A DNA stretch of 64,000 nt from Arthrobacter_J sp038199985 (GCA_038199985.1 JBBPYK010000062.1:1-64000), one strand, 5' to 3'; numbered from the stretch's first letter, positions 34,804 to 44,004 are shown. Translations and numbers: made by a program. The notes: a model not told the origin generated them from the letters alone.

Positions 34804-35313
34804 CTAGTGCACCTTGAAGTAGTCGAAGGGTTCCTTGCAGTCCTTGCAGACATAAAGCGCCTTGCAGGACGTGGAACCAAAACGGGTGAGTTCCTGAGTA
34901 TTAAGAGACGAACACTGCGGACATTTAACACTGAGACCAACCCTGACAGGGCCGACGGCTGCCATACCCGTTGGCGGGGCAATCCCGTACTCTTCCAGCT
35001 TTTCCTTGCCGGAGTCGGTCATCCAGTCTGTGGTCCACGCTGGATGCAACACCATCTTCACCCGGACATCGGCCACACCGCTGGTAACCATAGCTGTCGT
35101 GACGTCGTCGCGGATGGAGTCCATTGCAGGACAGCCCGAATACGTTGGCGTGATGGTGACCACGACGCCGTCGGGCCCGCTCTCCACATTCCGCAGAATC
35201 CCCAAATCCTCGATGGTGAGGACAGGAATTTCGGGATCGCAGACGGTGGCTGCAATATCCCACAGTCGGGCCGATTCAGGGTCGGCAGGACGGTGTGCAA
35301 CGGTAGTCGACAT
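34804..35313 (-). CDS. paaD: Phenylacetyl-CoA epoxidase assembly protein
   Basis: MIP18/DUF59-family protein of 169 residues thought to help mature the epoxidase metal site. The DUF59 domain (ICDPE-like TVCDPEIPVLTIEDLGIL, then YSGCPAMDSIRDDV) fills the N-terminal two thirds. Cysteine pairs CPQCSS and CKDCKEP near the C-terminus look like a zinc or Fe-S site and are usual in PaaD. ATG 35313 lies six bases after the paaC stop; a TTG at 35325 would overlap paaC. Confidence 0.9.
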   Translation of the reverse strand: MSTTVAHRPADPESARLWDIAATVCDPEIPVLTIEDLGILRNVESGPDGVVVTITPTYSGCPAMDSIRDDVTTAMVTSGVADVRVKMVLHPAWTTDWMTDSGKEKLEEYGIAPPTGMAAVGPVRVGLSVKCPQCSSLNTQELTRFGSTSCKALYVCKDCKEPFDYFKVH

Positions 35314-35318
35314 TCCAG

Positions 35319-36146
35319 TTACCAACTTGCTCCAGGGTATTCGCGAGCCAGAACCTGCATTTCTGCCAGCAGGTAGCCAAGGTGCTCGCTGTGGTGTCCG
35401 CGACGCCCTCCGCCGCTTGCACCGGGGTCTGTGGGAACGGTGAGGTCAGCCTGCTCGAAAGCGGCCGAAATCGCCGTGTCGAAGGACTCACGCAGCTCAG
35501 AAGGAAGGACGGCAATGCCCTGCTCCGCCAGAGACGTGGTGAGCTCATCATCCTCGAACAGCTCCTCCACATACGGCCAGGTGAGCTTGATGCCGTCGAT
35601 CATCCGACGGCGCGACTCTTCTGTACCCTGTGCGAGGCGAAGGAGCCACTGGACACTGTGATCCATGTGATAATCCACTTCCTTCACAGCCTTGGCCGCG
35701 ATGGCGCCCAGGGTTTCATCGGCGGAATCAACCAGCCGTGAGTACAACCCATGTTGGAAGTGAGAGGCCACAAGTTGACGTGCGATCGTGCACGCGAAGT
35801 CGCCATTGGGTTGCTCAAAGAGGTGAGCCGAACGAAATTCGGGCTCGCGACGGAAATACGCCAATTCATCCTCGGACTTGTCCCAAGCATGCCCGGCGTA
35901 CGTCAGAAACGACCGCGCGTGGCCCAGCTGATCGAGGCCGATATTGCCAAGAGCAACGTCTTCCTCAAGCTCAGGAGCGCGAGAAATCCACCAACTCAAA
36001 CGCTGGGCAAGGATCAGCGCGTCATCACCGAGGCGCAGCGCATACTGGCCAACCTCGTCACTTGGCTTCAACCCTGAGACGGCAATATCTTCCGGCCTCA
36101 ATGCGTTGCCCGGGGTGATACGAGTGGCGCTGGAGTTATCGCTCAC
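35319..36146 (-). CDS. paaC: Phenylacetyl-CoA epoxidase structural subunit
   Basis: Ferritin-like helical subunit of 275 residues that pairs with PaaA but lacks a full di-iron site. Typical stretches are EDVALGNIGLDQLGHARSFL, YSRLVDSADETLGAIAAKAVKE and MDHSVQWLLRLAQGTEES. The C-terminus ends with a short GASGGGRRGHHSEHLGYLLAEMQ block common to PaaC. GTG start overlapping the paaB stop by four bases (GTGA). Confidence 0.93.
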   Translation of the reverse strand: MSDNSSATRITPGNALRPEDIAVSGLKPSDEVGQYALRLGDDALILAQRLSWWISRAPELEEDVALGNIGLDQLGHARSFLTYAGHAWDKSEDELAYFRREPEFRSAHLFEQPNGDFACTIARQLVASHFQHGLYSRLVDSADETLGAIAAKAVKEVDYHMDHSVQWLLRLAQGTEESRRRMIDGIKLTWPYVEELFEDDELTTSLAEQGIAVLPSELRESFDTAISAAFEQADLTVPTDPGASGGGRRGHHSEHLGYLLAEMQVLAREYPGASW

Positions 36147-36490
36147 AGGTGCTTCACTCCCTCACTCTTGGTGTAGTACGTGGCGTGGCGGTAATCCTTG
36201 CCCTGTGCGGACTCGAAGTACTGCCCCTTCGCATCGGGGTCGCTGGAGATGATGACCGACGACGGAACCACCCACAGGCTGACGCCCTCGTTGCGGCGCG
36301 TGTAAAGGTCACGGGCGTTGCGAACGGCCATGTCGGCGTCGGGCGCGTGTAGCGAACCCGCATGAACATGGGACAGTCCACGGGAGGAACGCACGAACAC
36401 TTCCCACAGCGGCCATGGCTGACGCTCTTCGTGAACGCCTGTGCTCTTGGTCTTGGAACCGTCGTCGCCTGTTGTTGATCCACCGGTCAT
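36143..36490 (-). CDS. paaB: Phenylacetyl-CoA epoxidase small subunit
   Basis: Subunit of 115 residues that bridges PaaAC pairs. It has a charged N-terminal tail of about 20 residues, then the conserved core PLWEVFVRSSRGLSHVHAGS and ALHAPDADMAVRNARDLYTRR-like segment, then VSLWVVPSSVI. It starts two bases after the paaA stop. The N-terminal tail is somewhat longer than usual. Confidence 0.92.
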   Translation of the reverse strand: MTGGSTTGDDGSKTKSTGVHEERQPWPLWEVFVRSSRGLSHVHAGSLHAPDADMAVRNARDLYTRRNEGVSLWVVPSSVIISSDPDAKGQYFESAQGKDYRHATYYTKSEGVKHL

Positions 36491-36492
36491 AA

Positions 36493-37473
36493 CTATGCAA
36501 CCTCTGCTTTTTGTGCCTGCTTATCGGCATATGCCGCTGCGGCTTCGCGGACCCAAGCACCCTCTTCGTGGGCAGAACGACGCCGTTCCATACGCTGCGC
36601 GTTGCAGGGGCCACGACCCTTGAGGACATCCTTGAACTCTTCCCAGTCCAGTGGCGCGTGCTCCCACTGCTGAGTGTCTTCGTTGAAGCTGATCTGGTCA
36701 TCAGGCAAGTTGAGGCCCAAGACCTTGACCTGCTCCACGAGCATCCCCACGAAACGTGAGCGGAGCTCGTCGTTGGAGAAGCGCTTGATGTTCCACGCCA
36801 TCGACTGCTTGGAGTTGGGTGAATCCTCGTCCGGAGGGCCGAACATCATCAGGCTCGGGGCGTACCAGCGGTCGACGGCGTCCTGCGCCATGGCACGCTG
36901 TTCCGGGGTGCCATTGGCCAGTTCCAATAGGATTTCGAAACCCTGCCGCTGGTGGAATGACTCTTCCTTGCAGACGCGCACCATCGCACGGCCGTAGGGG
37001 CCGTAGGATGCACGGCATAGTGGCACCTGGTTGCAAATGGCTGCGCCATCTACCATCCAGCCGATTGCGCCCATGTCCGCCCAGGTAACGGCGGGGTAGT
37101 TGAAGATGCTGGAGTAGCGAGCCTTACCGCTAATGAGATCTTCGGTCATTTTGTCGCGCGGGGTTCCAAGAGTTTCCGCGGCCGAGTAGAGGTACAGCCC
37201 GTGGCCGGCCTCATCCTGGACCTTTGCCATCAGGATGGCTTTGCGCTTCAAGCTGGGCGCGCGAGTGATCCAGTTGGCTTCCGGCTGCATCCCGATGATC
37301 TCGGAGTGGGCGTGCTGGCCGATCTGACGCACCAGAGTCTTCCGGTAGGACTCAGGCATCCAGTCACGCGGCTCGATACGCGAATCTTCCTCGATGATCT
37401 TGTCAAAGTAGGTCTGCCCTGCCTGCTCCTCTTCGGAGAGTACGGCGTGCAGGCCTTCATTCTTGGGAGCCAT
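36493..37473 (-). CDS. paaA: Phenylacetyl-CoA epoxidase catalytic subunit
   Basis: Di-iron oxygenase subunit of about 326 residues that forms ring-1,2-epoxyphenylacetyl-CoA. Iron-binding helices are recognisable: KVQDEAGHGLYLYSAAETLG (ExxH) and VRVCKEESFHQRQGFEILLE (ExxH). The substrate-side QARYSSIFNYPAVTWADMG-like segment is also present. The first ATG, 37473, is eight bases from GAGG; a GTG at 37482 is in frame upstream. First gene of paaABCDE-paaG, behind a promoter that overlaps a PaaR-type operator. Confidence 0.94.
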   Translation of the reverse strand: MAPKNEGLHAVLSEEEQAGQTYFDKIIEEDSRIEPRDWMPESYRKTLVRQIGQHAHSEIIGMQPEANWITRAPSLKRKAILMAKVQDEAGHGLYLYSAAETLGTPRDKMTEDLISGKARYSSIFNYPAVTWADMGAIGWMVDGAAICNQVPLCRASYGPYGRAMVRVCKEESFHQRQGFEILLELANGTPEQRAMAQDAVDRWYAPSLMMFGPPDEDSPNSKQSMAWNIKRFSNDELRSRFVGMLVEQVKVLGLNLPDDQISFNEDTQQWEHAPLDWEEFKDVLKGRGPCNAQRMERRRSAHEEGAWVREAAAAYADKQAQKAEVA

Positions 37474-37532
37474 GATGGTCACCTCACTGGTAATGGTCTC
37501 TTCCGCCGTGACGGCGCGGTCCAGTCCGAATT

Positions 37533-37577
37533 ACTGACCGTTCGTTCAGGATATAGGCGATCTGTGATCTGCGTCAA
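37533..37577 (-). promoter_or_regulatory. paaA promoter with PaaR operator
   Basis: On the minus strand TTGACG (37572-37577) and TATATC (37550-37555) are separated by 16 bases, a good sigma-70 pair. Directly downstream lies the motif GACCGttCGTTC (37536-37547), also found before paaR and paaZ. A TetR repressor bound there would block transcription start. Confidence 0.65.
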
Positions 37578-37630
37578 GACGGTGGCGCCAATAACTCGAC
37601 AGCCTGGCTAGCTAGTGAGACCATCTAGAG

Positions 37631-37975
37631 GTGAACTCTGACAACTGGCCAGGCGACTGGATGCGGGCAGCCTTGGCGATCTGTGTTCTCAAGACCCTCG
37701 ACGACGGTCCCACTTACGGATACGCCATCGCAACAGCCTTGGACAGCGCCGGATTCGGCCATGTTAAAGGCGGCACTCTCTATCCCCTACTCACACGGCT
37801 AGAGACCGCCGGACTGGTGACCACAGAATGGCGCAAAGGCGACGGCGGACCTGGCCGCAAATACTTCACCCTCACAGCTGCTGGCCGCATCGAACTCACG
37901 GAACAGTCCGCACGGTGGCAAGACTTCACCACCCATGTACAGCAGCATCTCTCAGGCAAAGGACCCCAGCGATGA
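37631..37975 (+). CDS. PadR-family transcriptional regulator
   Basis: Winged-helix regulator of 114 residues. Helix 1 is RAALAICVLKTLDDGPTYGYAIATAL, the recognition block is VKGGTLYPLLTRLETAGLVTTEW and the wing is GGPGRKYFTLTAAG. It starts with GTG. Its TGA overlaps the ATG of the next gene, an HAAS-like membrane protein, by four bases. PadR-HAAS pairs are a recurring two-gene unit in Firmicutes and actinobacteria, with the PadR repressing the pair. Confidence 0.88.
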   Translation: MNSDNWPGDWMRAALAICVLKTLDDGPTYGYAIATALDSAGFGHVKGGTLYPLLTRLETAGLVTTEWRKGDGGPGRKYFTLTAAGRIELTEQSARWQDFTTHVQQHLSGKGPQR

Positions 37976-38676
37976 ACACCACCGACAGCGCCAAGTGGCT
38001 CGATGATTTCATGGTGGAATTACGACTCCGCGACGTCCCCGGTGTAGCCATCGGAGACGCCGTCGCCACTGTGGAAGAGCACTGTTCCGACTCCGGGGAA
38101 GATGCTGAATCGGCCTTCGGGGATGCACGGGAATACGCGCGGAGTCTGGACCTTCCCACTTCCCCGATCCCGCCGGCTGAAATGGGAAGGCTGGTCACTT
38201 TCGGTGCTATGTATATGACAGGAATTTTCCTTTTCCTCACCAGTGGACGCGATGCCCTCGCAGGCGAGGACATCGCCGTGACAGTCTCCGCCGTCGTCAT
38301 CCTGCTCGGCTTTCTGGCATTGTTTATCACCGCCGTTTACAGGCTTGAATGGGTTGTCCGTTCGCCTGCCTGGCAGCCGGTCATCCTCGTCGGCGCCCTG
38401 GTGACGGCCATGGTGGTAGCTGGCGTATCCACCCACGGACTGGTTTTGACCGTGGCCCCTGCCCTGCTCCTGGCGATTCTTGGGCTTGCCATGATGGTAA
38501 TGCCACCTCTTTACAGCCAATTCTTCGACAGTACTTCCGAGGATCCGTTGATTGACCCCCGAATGGAACAGCCCCCGCAGCGCCGGAGGTCAAGGCTGCA
38601 AAACATGGGAATCAGCCTTGGTGTACCCGCCGGATTAGTGTTGTGGCTCGTGATCACCGGGCTGCTGGGGCGCTGA
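37972..38676 (+). CDS. HAAS/DUF1700-like membrane protein paired with PadR
   Basis: Protein of 234 residues. The N-terminal helical HAAS-like domain (about 1-60: WLDDFMVELRLRDVPGVAIGDAVATVEEHC then FGDAREYARSLDL) is followed by five or so hydrophobic segments. The ATG overlaps the PadR stop (ATGA); a longer in-frame reading into the PadR gene is rejected. The function of the family is unknown; it probably responds to envelope stress together with PadR. Confidence 0.75.
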   Translation: MNTTDSAKWLDDFMVELRLRDVPGVAIGDAVATVEEHCSDSGEDAESAFGDAREYARSLDLPTSPIPPAEMGRLVTFGAMYMTGIFLFLTSGRDALAGEDIAVTVSAVVILLGFLALFITAVYRLEWVVRSPAWQPVILVGALVTAMVVAGVSTHGLVLTVAPALLLAILGLAMMVMPPLYSQFFDSTSEDPLIDPRMEQPPQRRRSRLQNMGISLGVPAGLVLWLVITGLLGR

Positions 38677-38752
38677 TTTGGTTACGTCACCTATCGAGAG
38701 GCGGGACGCTGCGCTAAACCGTGCCGAATCCAGCAGGTTTGCCCCAGCGAAC

Positions 38753-38810
38753 CCAGTAATGGGCGGCGTGTTGCTGCCCACACGCCGCAGCAGGCGGTGA
38801 AAGTTACTGG
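38753..38810. repeat. Nested palindrome after the PadR-HAAS pair
   Basis: Inner perfect nine-base stem GCGGCGTGT/ACACGCCGC (38763-38788, eight-base loop) inside an outer pair CCAGTAA/TTACTGG (38753-38759 and 38804-38810). No T-run follows. It may act as a terminator or RNA stabiliser for the upstream pair. Confidence 0.5.
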
Positions 38811-38904
38811 ATTAGGAACGGGCTTCTGCGCGACAATGCAGTTGACTGTGGGCACAATGAGGTGCAGATCAACACCCAACCCTTTTTGGAAAGGCTGAAG
38901 TGCA

Positions 38905-39525
38905 ATGAACGACATCTGGCCAACGGTCCACGCGGAACGGCAAGCGCTCGCGAACGACCTTGAGAACCTGACATCAGACGAGTGGGCAACGCAGTCGCTG
39001 TGCGCCGGATGGGATATCCACGACGTCCTTGCGCATCTCGTGGCGTCGGCAAAGGCCACTCCATGGCGGTTCATCAAACACTTCGCAGCCGCAGGGTTCA
39101 ACTTCGACAAAGCCAACGCCAACGAAGTCGCCAAAGAGCGCAGAACCGAACCTGCCGAGACCCTTGCCGCGTTTCGAGCTGTCCAGCTTCGCCGGTCATC
39201 GCCGCCAGCCCCCAAAGAGACGCGACTCATCGAGGAGTTTGTCCATGGTGAGGATATTCGCCGCCCACTCGGGATTGCCCGGGTCTATCCACACGACGCC
39301 GTTGGTCGCGCCATCCGTTCCCAAGCTCGAACCAGCGAGGCCGTGGGTGGCGGCAAAGATCGCGCATCGAAGGTCAGACTCAGCGCCACGGACACCGACT
39401 TCTCCCTGGGCAGCGGGCCCATTGTTGAAGGTCCCGCCATCTCACTTCTGCTTGCGCTGTCAGGGCGGAACTCAGCTCTGGCAGATCTTTCCGGGCCAGG
39501 CGTGCCACTGCTGATGCGCCCCTGA
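38905..39525 (+). CDS. Maleylpyruvate isomerase/DinB-like mycothiol-type protein
   Basis: Protein of 206 residues of the TIGR03083/MDMPI group. The N-terminal four-helix part shows WDIHDVLAHLVASAK, with the metal-binding His, and the second ligand block EFVHGEDIRRPLG carries another His. These proteins are metal-dependent and many use mycothiol, the actinobacterial thiol; the particular substrate is not known. It stands alone between a palindrome and a repeat. Confidence 0.75.
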   Translation: MNDIWPTVHAERQALANDLENLTSDEWATQSLCAGWDIHDVLAHLVASAKATPWRFIKHFAAAGFNFDKANANEVAKERRTEPAETLAAFRAVQLRRSSPPAPKETRLIEEFVHGEDIRRPLGIARVYPHDAVGRAIRSQARTSEAVGGGKDRASKVRLSATDTDFSLGSGPIVEGPAISLLLALSGRNSALADLSGPGVPLLMRP

Positions 39526-39596
39526 TCTGCTTCGTCGACCCGGGAACGCGCACCGGACCCTAGGCAGCGCCGCGCCCATTCCCCGCTCTCTCGCCG

Positions 39597-39673
39597 CAGA
39601 AACGTGGCCGAGCTGCAGATACGTTGTTGCGCCACCACGCAACTGAGGCTCCGCCACGTTTCTGCAGCTGGGC
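39597..39673. repeat. 77-bp palindromic repeat, copy 1
   Basis: Differs from copy 2 (40300-40376) at only three of 77 positions and is in the same orientation. It folds on itself: CAGAAACGTGGCcGAGC on the left pairs with GCTCCGCCACGTTTCTG on the right, and inner TTGCG/CGCAA pairs further. It lies between two convergent genes. Confidence 0.9.
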
Positions 39674-39726
39674 CCGACGGGAGCCGACGGCACGGGTGCG
39701 CGGCCTGCTCTCGACGGGTTAAGGCT

Positions 39727-40269
39727 CTACAGTGTCGTCTTCGCGAGTTGAGCGGCGTTGAGCAGCCGATCAGCATAGACGAGTCGCACAGCGTTCGGAT
39801 CGGGGTTTCCGGCGTCGGGACCTCGATGTTGGAGCTCCAGACCGATCTTCTCCGCAACCCGGGCGGAGGCCAAATTGTGCTCTAGCAAGTATGCGACCAC
39901 TGGCAGGTCCGGCCGGAGTCCTCTTAGCTGTCGCAAGGCTTCGAGTGCAACCTCCGTCGCGTACCCTCTACCGTGCCGATCGGGCGCGAATCGGTAGCCA
40001 ATATTCCAGAATGCGCCCCGTGCAACAGAGGCACCGCCGTAACCGATAATCCGCAGACTTCCGGGTTCGCGCACAATCCACATACCCAGACCATCTCGTT
40101 CCCACGCGGTCACCCAGCGCTCCAGTTGGGCGCGAGACTGCTCGATGCTGGTATGACGAAGACTCGGAAAATGGCCCCAGACCCGTGCATCGCTGCAGAT
40201 GGCGTAGATGCCGTCCGCGTCGCTGGCCACAGGCCGTTCAAGGCTAAGCCGTTTCGTAGACAGTGTCAT
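39727..40269 (-). CDS. GNAT-family N-acetyltransferase (RimJ/RimL-like)
   Basis: Acetyl-CoA-dependent transferase of 180 residues, Acetyltransf_3 type. It starts MTLSTKRLSLERPVASDAD and the CoA pyrophosphate-binding segment is RFAPDRHGRGYATEVALEAL near residue 100; EHNLASARVAEKIG is the closing motif. The longer frame to 40341 runs into a repeat and is rejected. The substrate (protein N-terminus or small amine) is unknown. The gene lies between two nearly identical 77-bp direct repeats. Confidence 0.85.
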   Translation of the reverse strand: MTLSTKRLSLERPVASDADGIYAICSDARVWGHFPSLRHTSIEQSRAQLERWVTAWERDGLGMWIVREPGSLRIIGYGGASVARGAFWNIGYRFAPDRHGRGYATEVALEALRQLRGLRPDLPVVAYLLEHNLASARVAEKIGLELQHRGPDAGNPDPNAVRLVYADRLLNAAQLAKTTL

Positions 40270-40299
40270 CAAAAACTCCTTATCGGGCAGACGGGGGGA

Positions 40300-40376
40300 C
40301 AGAAACGTGGCGGAGCTGCAGATACGTTGTTGCGCCACCACGCAGCTGCGGCTCCGCCACGTTTCTGCAGCTGGGC
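40300..40376. repeat. 77-bp palindromic repeat, copy 2
   Basis: Same element as 39597-39673. Here the outer arms are a perfect 17-base inverted repeat (CAGAAACGTGGCGGAGC / GCTCCGCCACGTTTCTG). It ends three bases before the stop codon of the serine hydrolase gene, so it may also work as that gene's terminator. Confidence 0.9.
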
Positions 40377-40379
40377 TCC

Positions 40380-41759
40380 CTACACCGGGATGCTGACCCG
40401 TTCCTCGACCCGGAAATCCGTGTGACGACGCTGCAGCATGCCGCCAGGACCTCGAATGGCGGAAGCGCCGTCGTCGTCGAACTCAAAGTGCATGGTCTCG
40501 CCGCGGCCGCCGAAACCTGTGGGCTCCAGCGAGCGCAGCGTGGACTCATCCACGTATTCCAGCTCGGTCAGGCCCTCGACGTCGATTCCCATGGCTGCGG
40601 GCGCCAGTGACACTAGCTTTCCGCCCAGTTCGACGATGTCTCCCACGCCCCAGAGGGAGGCGAACCGGCCGGTGAAGCGGCGGAGGTCTGTGCCTTCGGG
40701 AGCGGCCGACGTCGGATCCTTGGCAATGATGGTGGCGAGCGCGAAAAGCTCATGGACCCAGGTGTTGGCGGGGCCGTCCAGGGAGTTGGTGAGCACGCTG
40801 ACGCAGACTCGCGATTCCGGTTCTACCCAGGTGCGAGTGATGTGACCGGGGTAGCCGCCGCCGTGGCCAAAGACCTGTCTGCCCTGCACTTCGGCGAGCA
40901 TGAGGCCCAGACCGTAGCCGTGGTTTGGGCCGGACGCAGACCAGACCGGGTGTTGCATTCGTCGTTTAGAACGGTCTGTGAGCAGGGTGTCGTCACCGGA
41001 GAGATGGGCTGAGAAGTAGGTGACGAGGTCCGCGGCGGTCGAGTAGAAGCCGGTAGCTGCCGCCATCGAGTGGGTGTCAATGTGGTCGATAGTGCTGCGT
41101 TCGGGTGCGTACGTCAGTGCCGAATATCCTCGTGCCAGTTCGGGTTCCCTGGCGGGGTCCAACTCTGGTCCAGTGTTGCGCAGGCCGAGGCGGTTCACAA
41201 TGTTCTCTGTGACATAGGCCGCGTAACTCTGACCGGAGACCTCTTCGATGATCAGGCCCAACAGTGAGTAGCCAACGTTGGAGTATTTGAGATGCGCGCC
41301 CGGCTCATTGCGTTTGCCGGTCTTGGCCATCTCGATCAGTTCCTCCTTGGAGGGGAACTTCCGCGAGAGGATCCAGAAGTCCGAGTCGTCGCCGTCGCGC
41401 GTGATTCCTGATGAATGGGAGAGGAGCTCCGCAACGGTGACCCCAGCCATTTCGGTAGCCGCCAGCTCGGGAACGTGCTGCTCGACTGGGTCATCCAGCC
41501 GCACCTTGCCCTGCTCCGCCAGCTGCATGATGGCGGTCCCGGTGAACGTTTTGGAGTGCGAGGCCACGCGGAAGAGGGTGTCATTGGTCATGGGGGTCTC
41601 AGCGGCAATGTCCGCGAAGCCGCCGCTGAAGGATCCGAGGAGCTTCCCGTCCACGGCCACTGCCACCTGAAAACCGGGCATCCGTTGATGCTGCCGCTGG
41701 AAGTCCAACAGTTTCGGCGCGTAATCAAGAACTTCACTCCAAATTGCTGCGGTTTCCAT
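40380..41759 (-). CDS. Serine hydrolase, beta-lactamase/esterase family
   Basis: Penicillin-binding-protein-like hydrolase of 459 residues. The SxxK motif is SHSK in FRVASHSKTFTG (about residue 68). The tyrosine motif is YSNVGYSLLG, and a later HGGGYPG block fills the third active-site position. There is no signal peptide, so it is probably cytoplasmic and acts as an esterase or D-aminopeptidase rather than a true beta-lactamase. The C-terminal 130 residues form an extra domain. Divergent from the oligopeptidase B gene. Confidence 0.82.
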   Translation of the reverse strand: METAAIWSEVLDYAPKLLDFQRQHQRMPGFQVAVAVDGKLLGSFSGGFADIAAETPMTNDTLFRVASHSKTFTGTAIMQLAEQGKVRLDDPVEQHVPELAATEMAGVTVAELLSHSSGITRDGDDSDFWILSRKFPSKEELIEMAKTGKRNEPGAHLKYSNVGYSLLGLIIEEVSGQSYAAYVTENIVNRLGLRNTGPELDPAREPELARGYSALTYAPERSTIDHIDTHSMAAATGFYSTAADLVTYFSAHLSGDDTLLTDRSKRRMQHPVWSASGPNHGYGLGLMLAEVQGRQVFGHGGGYPGHITRTWVEPESRVCVSVLTNSLDGPANTWVHELFALATIIAKDPTSAAPEGTDLRRFTGRFASLWGVGDIVELGGKLVSLAPAAMGIDVEGLTELEYVDESTLRSLEPTGFGGRGETMHFEFDDDGASAIRGPGGMLQRRHTDFRVEERVSIPV

Positions 41760-41834
41760 GTATCCACTTTCACTCTTGGCGTTATTTCAGCTGCGGGACA
41801 TCAAACTGTCATAGCAACTCTATATATTGGGGGC

Positions 41835-43997
41835 ATGACTTCCACCACATTGCCCTCCGCTGCCCAGATTCCACCACCCGCGCGGAAAGAACCCGTGGAT
41901 CGGACCCGCCACGGAGACACTGTTGTCGATGACTATGAGTGGCTTCGCAATAAGGAAAGTGCAGAGGTTGTTCAATACCTCAAGACGGAGAACGAGTATA
42001 CGGATGCGGTGACAGCCGATCAGGAAGAGCTGCGCCAGCAGATTTTCACGGAGATCAAGGACCGCACCCAGGAGACAGATCTTTCAGTGCCAAGCCGCAA
42101 GAAGGGTTGGTGGTATTACGGGCGCACTGAAGAGGGCAAGCAGTACGGGATAAATTGTCGTGTTGCAGCTCTGGATACCGGGGATTCCGTTACAGATTGG
42201 ACGCCGCCGGTCATCGAGCCGGGAAAGCCGGTGCCGGGGGAACAGATCCTCCTTGACGGAAACGTCGAGGCCGAAGGTAAGCCGTTCTTCTCTCTGGGCG
42301 GGCTTGCTGTCACGGAAGATGGGAATCTCCTTGCCTATGCGCAGGACAATGCTGGTGATGAACGGTTCACTTTGCGTTTCAAGAATCTGCAGGCCGGGGA
42401 CCTTCTGGAGGACACCATTGAGGGCGTATTTTATGGAGTCGCCTTTTCACCGGATGGCCGGCGCATTTTCTACACGGTGGTAGATGATGCGTGGCGTCCT
42501 TATCAGGTCCGGTCCCACGTTTTGGGGACGGACGTCAGCGAGGACACGGTGGTGTATCAGGAGGACGACGTCGCCATGTGGACTGGCTTCGAGCTCTCCG
42601 CAGACCGCCAGCAGCTCGTGGTTGTCATCGGATGTTCCGAATACAGCGAATGCCGGGTGCTGGACCTGACGGATCCGAACGCTTTGCTGCTGACTCTGCT
42701 CTCGCGTGACGAGCGAGTGCTCTATGAAGCGGACCCGTTGACGGTCGATGGCCGGCGTCACTACGTTTTGACCCACAACCGGGATGCCGTGAACTCCATG
42801 GTGTCCATCGTGGATGAGTCCGAATTCGGGAAACCTCTCGCTGATCAGGTTTGGCGTACGGTGATGGCACACGACGGCGCCGTCAAGGTCAACGGCACGG
42901 CCGTCACCTCAACGCACGTCGCAGTTTCGGTCCGTCGGGACACCTTGGAGCGTGTGCAGGTGCTGCCCCTCGAGGGCCTCGGGACAGCTAGTCAGTCATT
43001 GCCTGCGGAACCGGATTTCGATGAGGAGTTGTATACAACGAACCTGGCAGATGCCGAGTTCAATTCCCCCGTGATCAGGCTCAGCTACACGTCATTCTTC
43101 ACGCCGCCGCGCATCTATGACTATGTTCTGGCCACGGGTGAACTCGCGCTGCGCAAGGAAGTGGAAGTTCGTGGCGGCTACCGGCCCGAGGATTACGTTG
43201 CTGAACGGCAGTGGGCCACGGCGGCGGATGGCACGAAGATCCCTCTGTCCGTTCTTCGCCGCGCGGACCTTGCGCAGGACAGCACGAACCCTGGTTTGGT
43301 TTACGGGTATGGCAGCTATGAGATCTGCATGGACCCTGCGTTCGGCATCCCCCGGTTATCGCTGCTGGACCGCGGCTTTGTGTTCGTCATTGCGCATGTT
43401 CGCGGCGGAGGAGAGATGGGCCGTAGCTGGTATGACGCTGGCAAGAAGCTCAACAAGAAGAACACATTCAGGGACTTTGTGGATGCAACCACCTGGCTGG
43501 CTGAGTCGGGATGGGTTTCACCAGACCGTATCGCGGCAATGGGCGGATCGGCTGGCGGACTACTGATGGGCGCCGTCGTCAACCTGGCTCCGGAGAAGTA
43601 CCAGGCGATTGTGGCGCAGGTGCCGTTTGTCGACGCGCTGACCACCATTCTTGATCCTGACCTGCCGCTATCAGCTCTGGAGTGGGAGGAGTGGGGCAAC
43701 CCCATCGCGGACCCTGAGGTCTATCAGTACATGAAGGAGTACACGCCCTACGAAAACATTCAGGCCGTGAATTACCCGCGTATAGCAGCCGTCACCAGTT
43801 TCAACGACACCCGAGTCTTCTACGTGGAACCGGCCAAGTGGATAGCACGACTGCGCGAAATCACCACTGGCTCAGAGCCTATTGTCCTCAAGACTGAGAT
43901 GGACGGCGGGCACGGCGGGGCTTCGGGCCGCTACGAGAAGTGGAAAGACGTCGCCTGGGATTACGCGTTCATCGCTGATGCCTTGAACGCACGCTGA
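41835..43997 (+). CDS. ptrB: Oligopeptidase B / prolyl oligopeptidase (S9A)
   Basis: Cytosolic serine peptidase of 720 residues that cuts short peptides, for PtrB after basic residues. The N-terminal propeller begins ARKEPVDRTRHGDTVVDDYEWLR. The catalytic domain holds the nucleophile Ser in MGGSAGGLLMG, the Asp in SFNDTRVFYVEPAKW and the His in DGGHGGASGR. Start ATG 41835 follows the AT-rich TATATATTGGGGGC; the frame is open to 41415, but that part overlaps the divergent hydrolase gene. Confidence 0.9.
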   Translation: MTSTTLPSAAQIPPPARKEPVDRTRHGDTVVDDYEWLRNKESAEVVQYLKTENEYTDAVTADQEELRQQIFTEIKDRTQETDLSVPSRKKGWWYYGRTEEGKQYGINCRVAALDTGDSVTDWTPPVIEPGKPVPGEQILLDGNVEAEGKPFFSLGGLAVTEDGNLLAYAQDNAGDERFTLRFKNLQAGDLLEDTIEGVFYGVAFSPDGRRIFYTVVDDAWRPYQVRSHVLGTDVSEDTVVYQEDDVAMWTGFELSADRQQLVVVIGCSEYSECRVLDLTDPNALLLTLLSRDERVLYEADPLTVDGRRHYVLTHNRDAVNSMVSIVDESEFGKPLADQVWRTVMAHDGAVKVNGTAVTSTHVAVSVRRDTLERVQVLPLEGLGTASQSLPAEPDFDEELYTTNLADAEFNSPVIRLSYTSFFTPPRIYDYVLATGELALRKEVEVRGGYRPEDYVAERQWATAADGTKIPLSVLRRADLAQDSTNPGLVYGYGSYEICMDPAFGIPRLSLLDRGFVFVIAHVRGGGEMGRSWYDAGKKLNKKNTFRDFVDATTWLAESGWVSPDRIAAMGGSAGGLLMGAVVNLAPEKYQAIVAQVPFVDALTTILDPDLPLSALEWEEWGNPIADPEVYQYMKEYTPYENIQAVNYPRIAAVTSFNDTRVFYVEPAKWIARLREITTGSEPIVLKTEMDGGHGGASGRYEKWKDVAWDYAFIADALNAR

Positions 43998-44004
43998 TCC
44001 CCTG

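Noticed and set aside
41415..41834. N-terminal extension of the oligopeptidase B frame
   Set aside because: It overlaps the divergent serine hydrolase gene; the S9 family N-terminus begins after ATG 41835.
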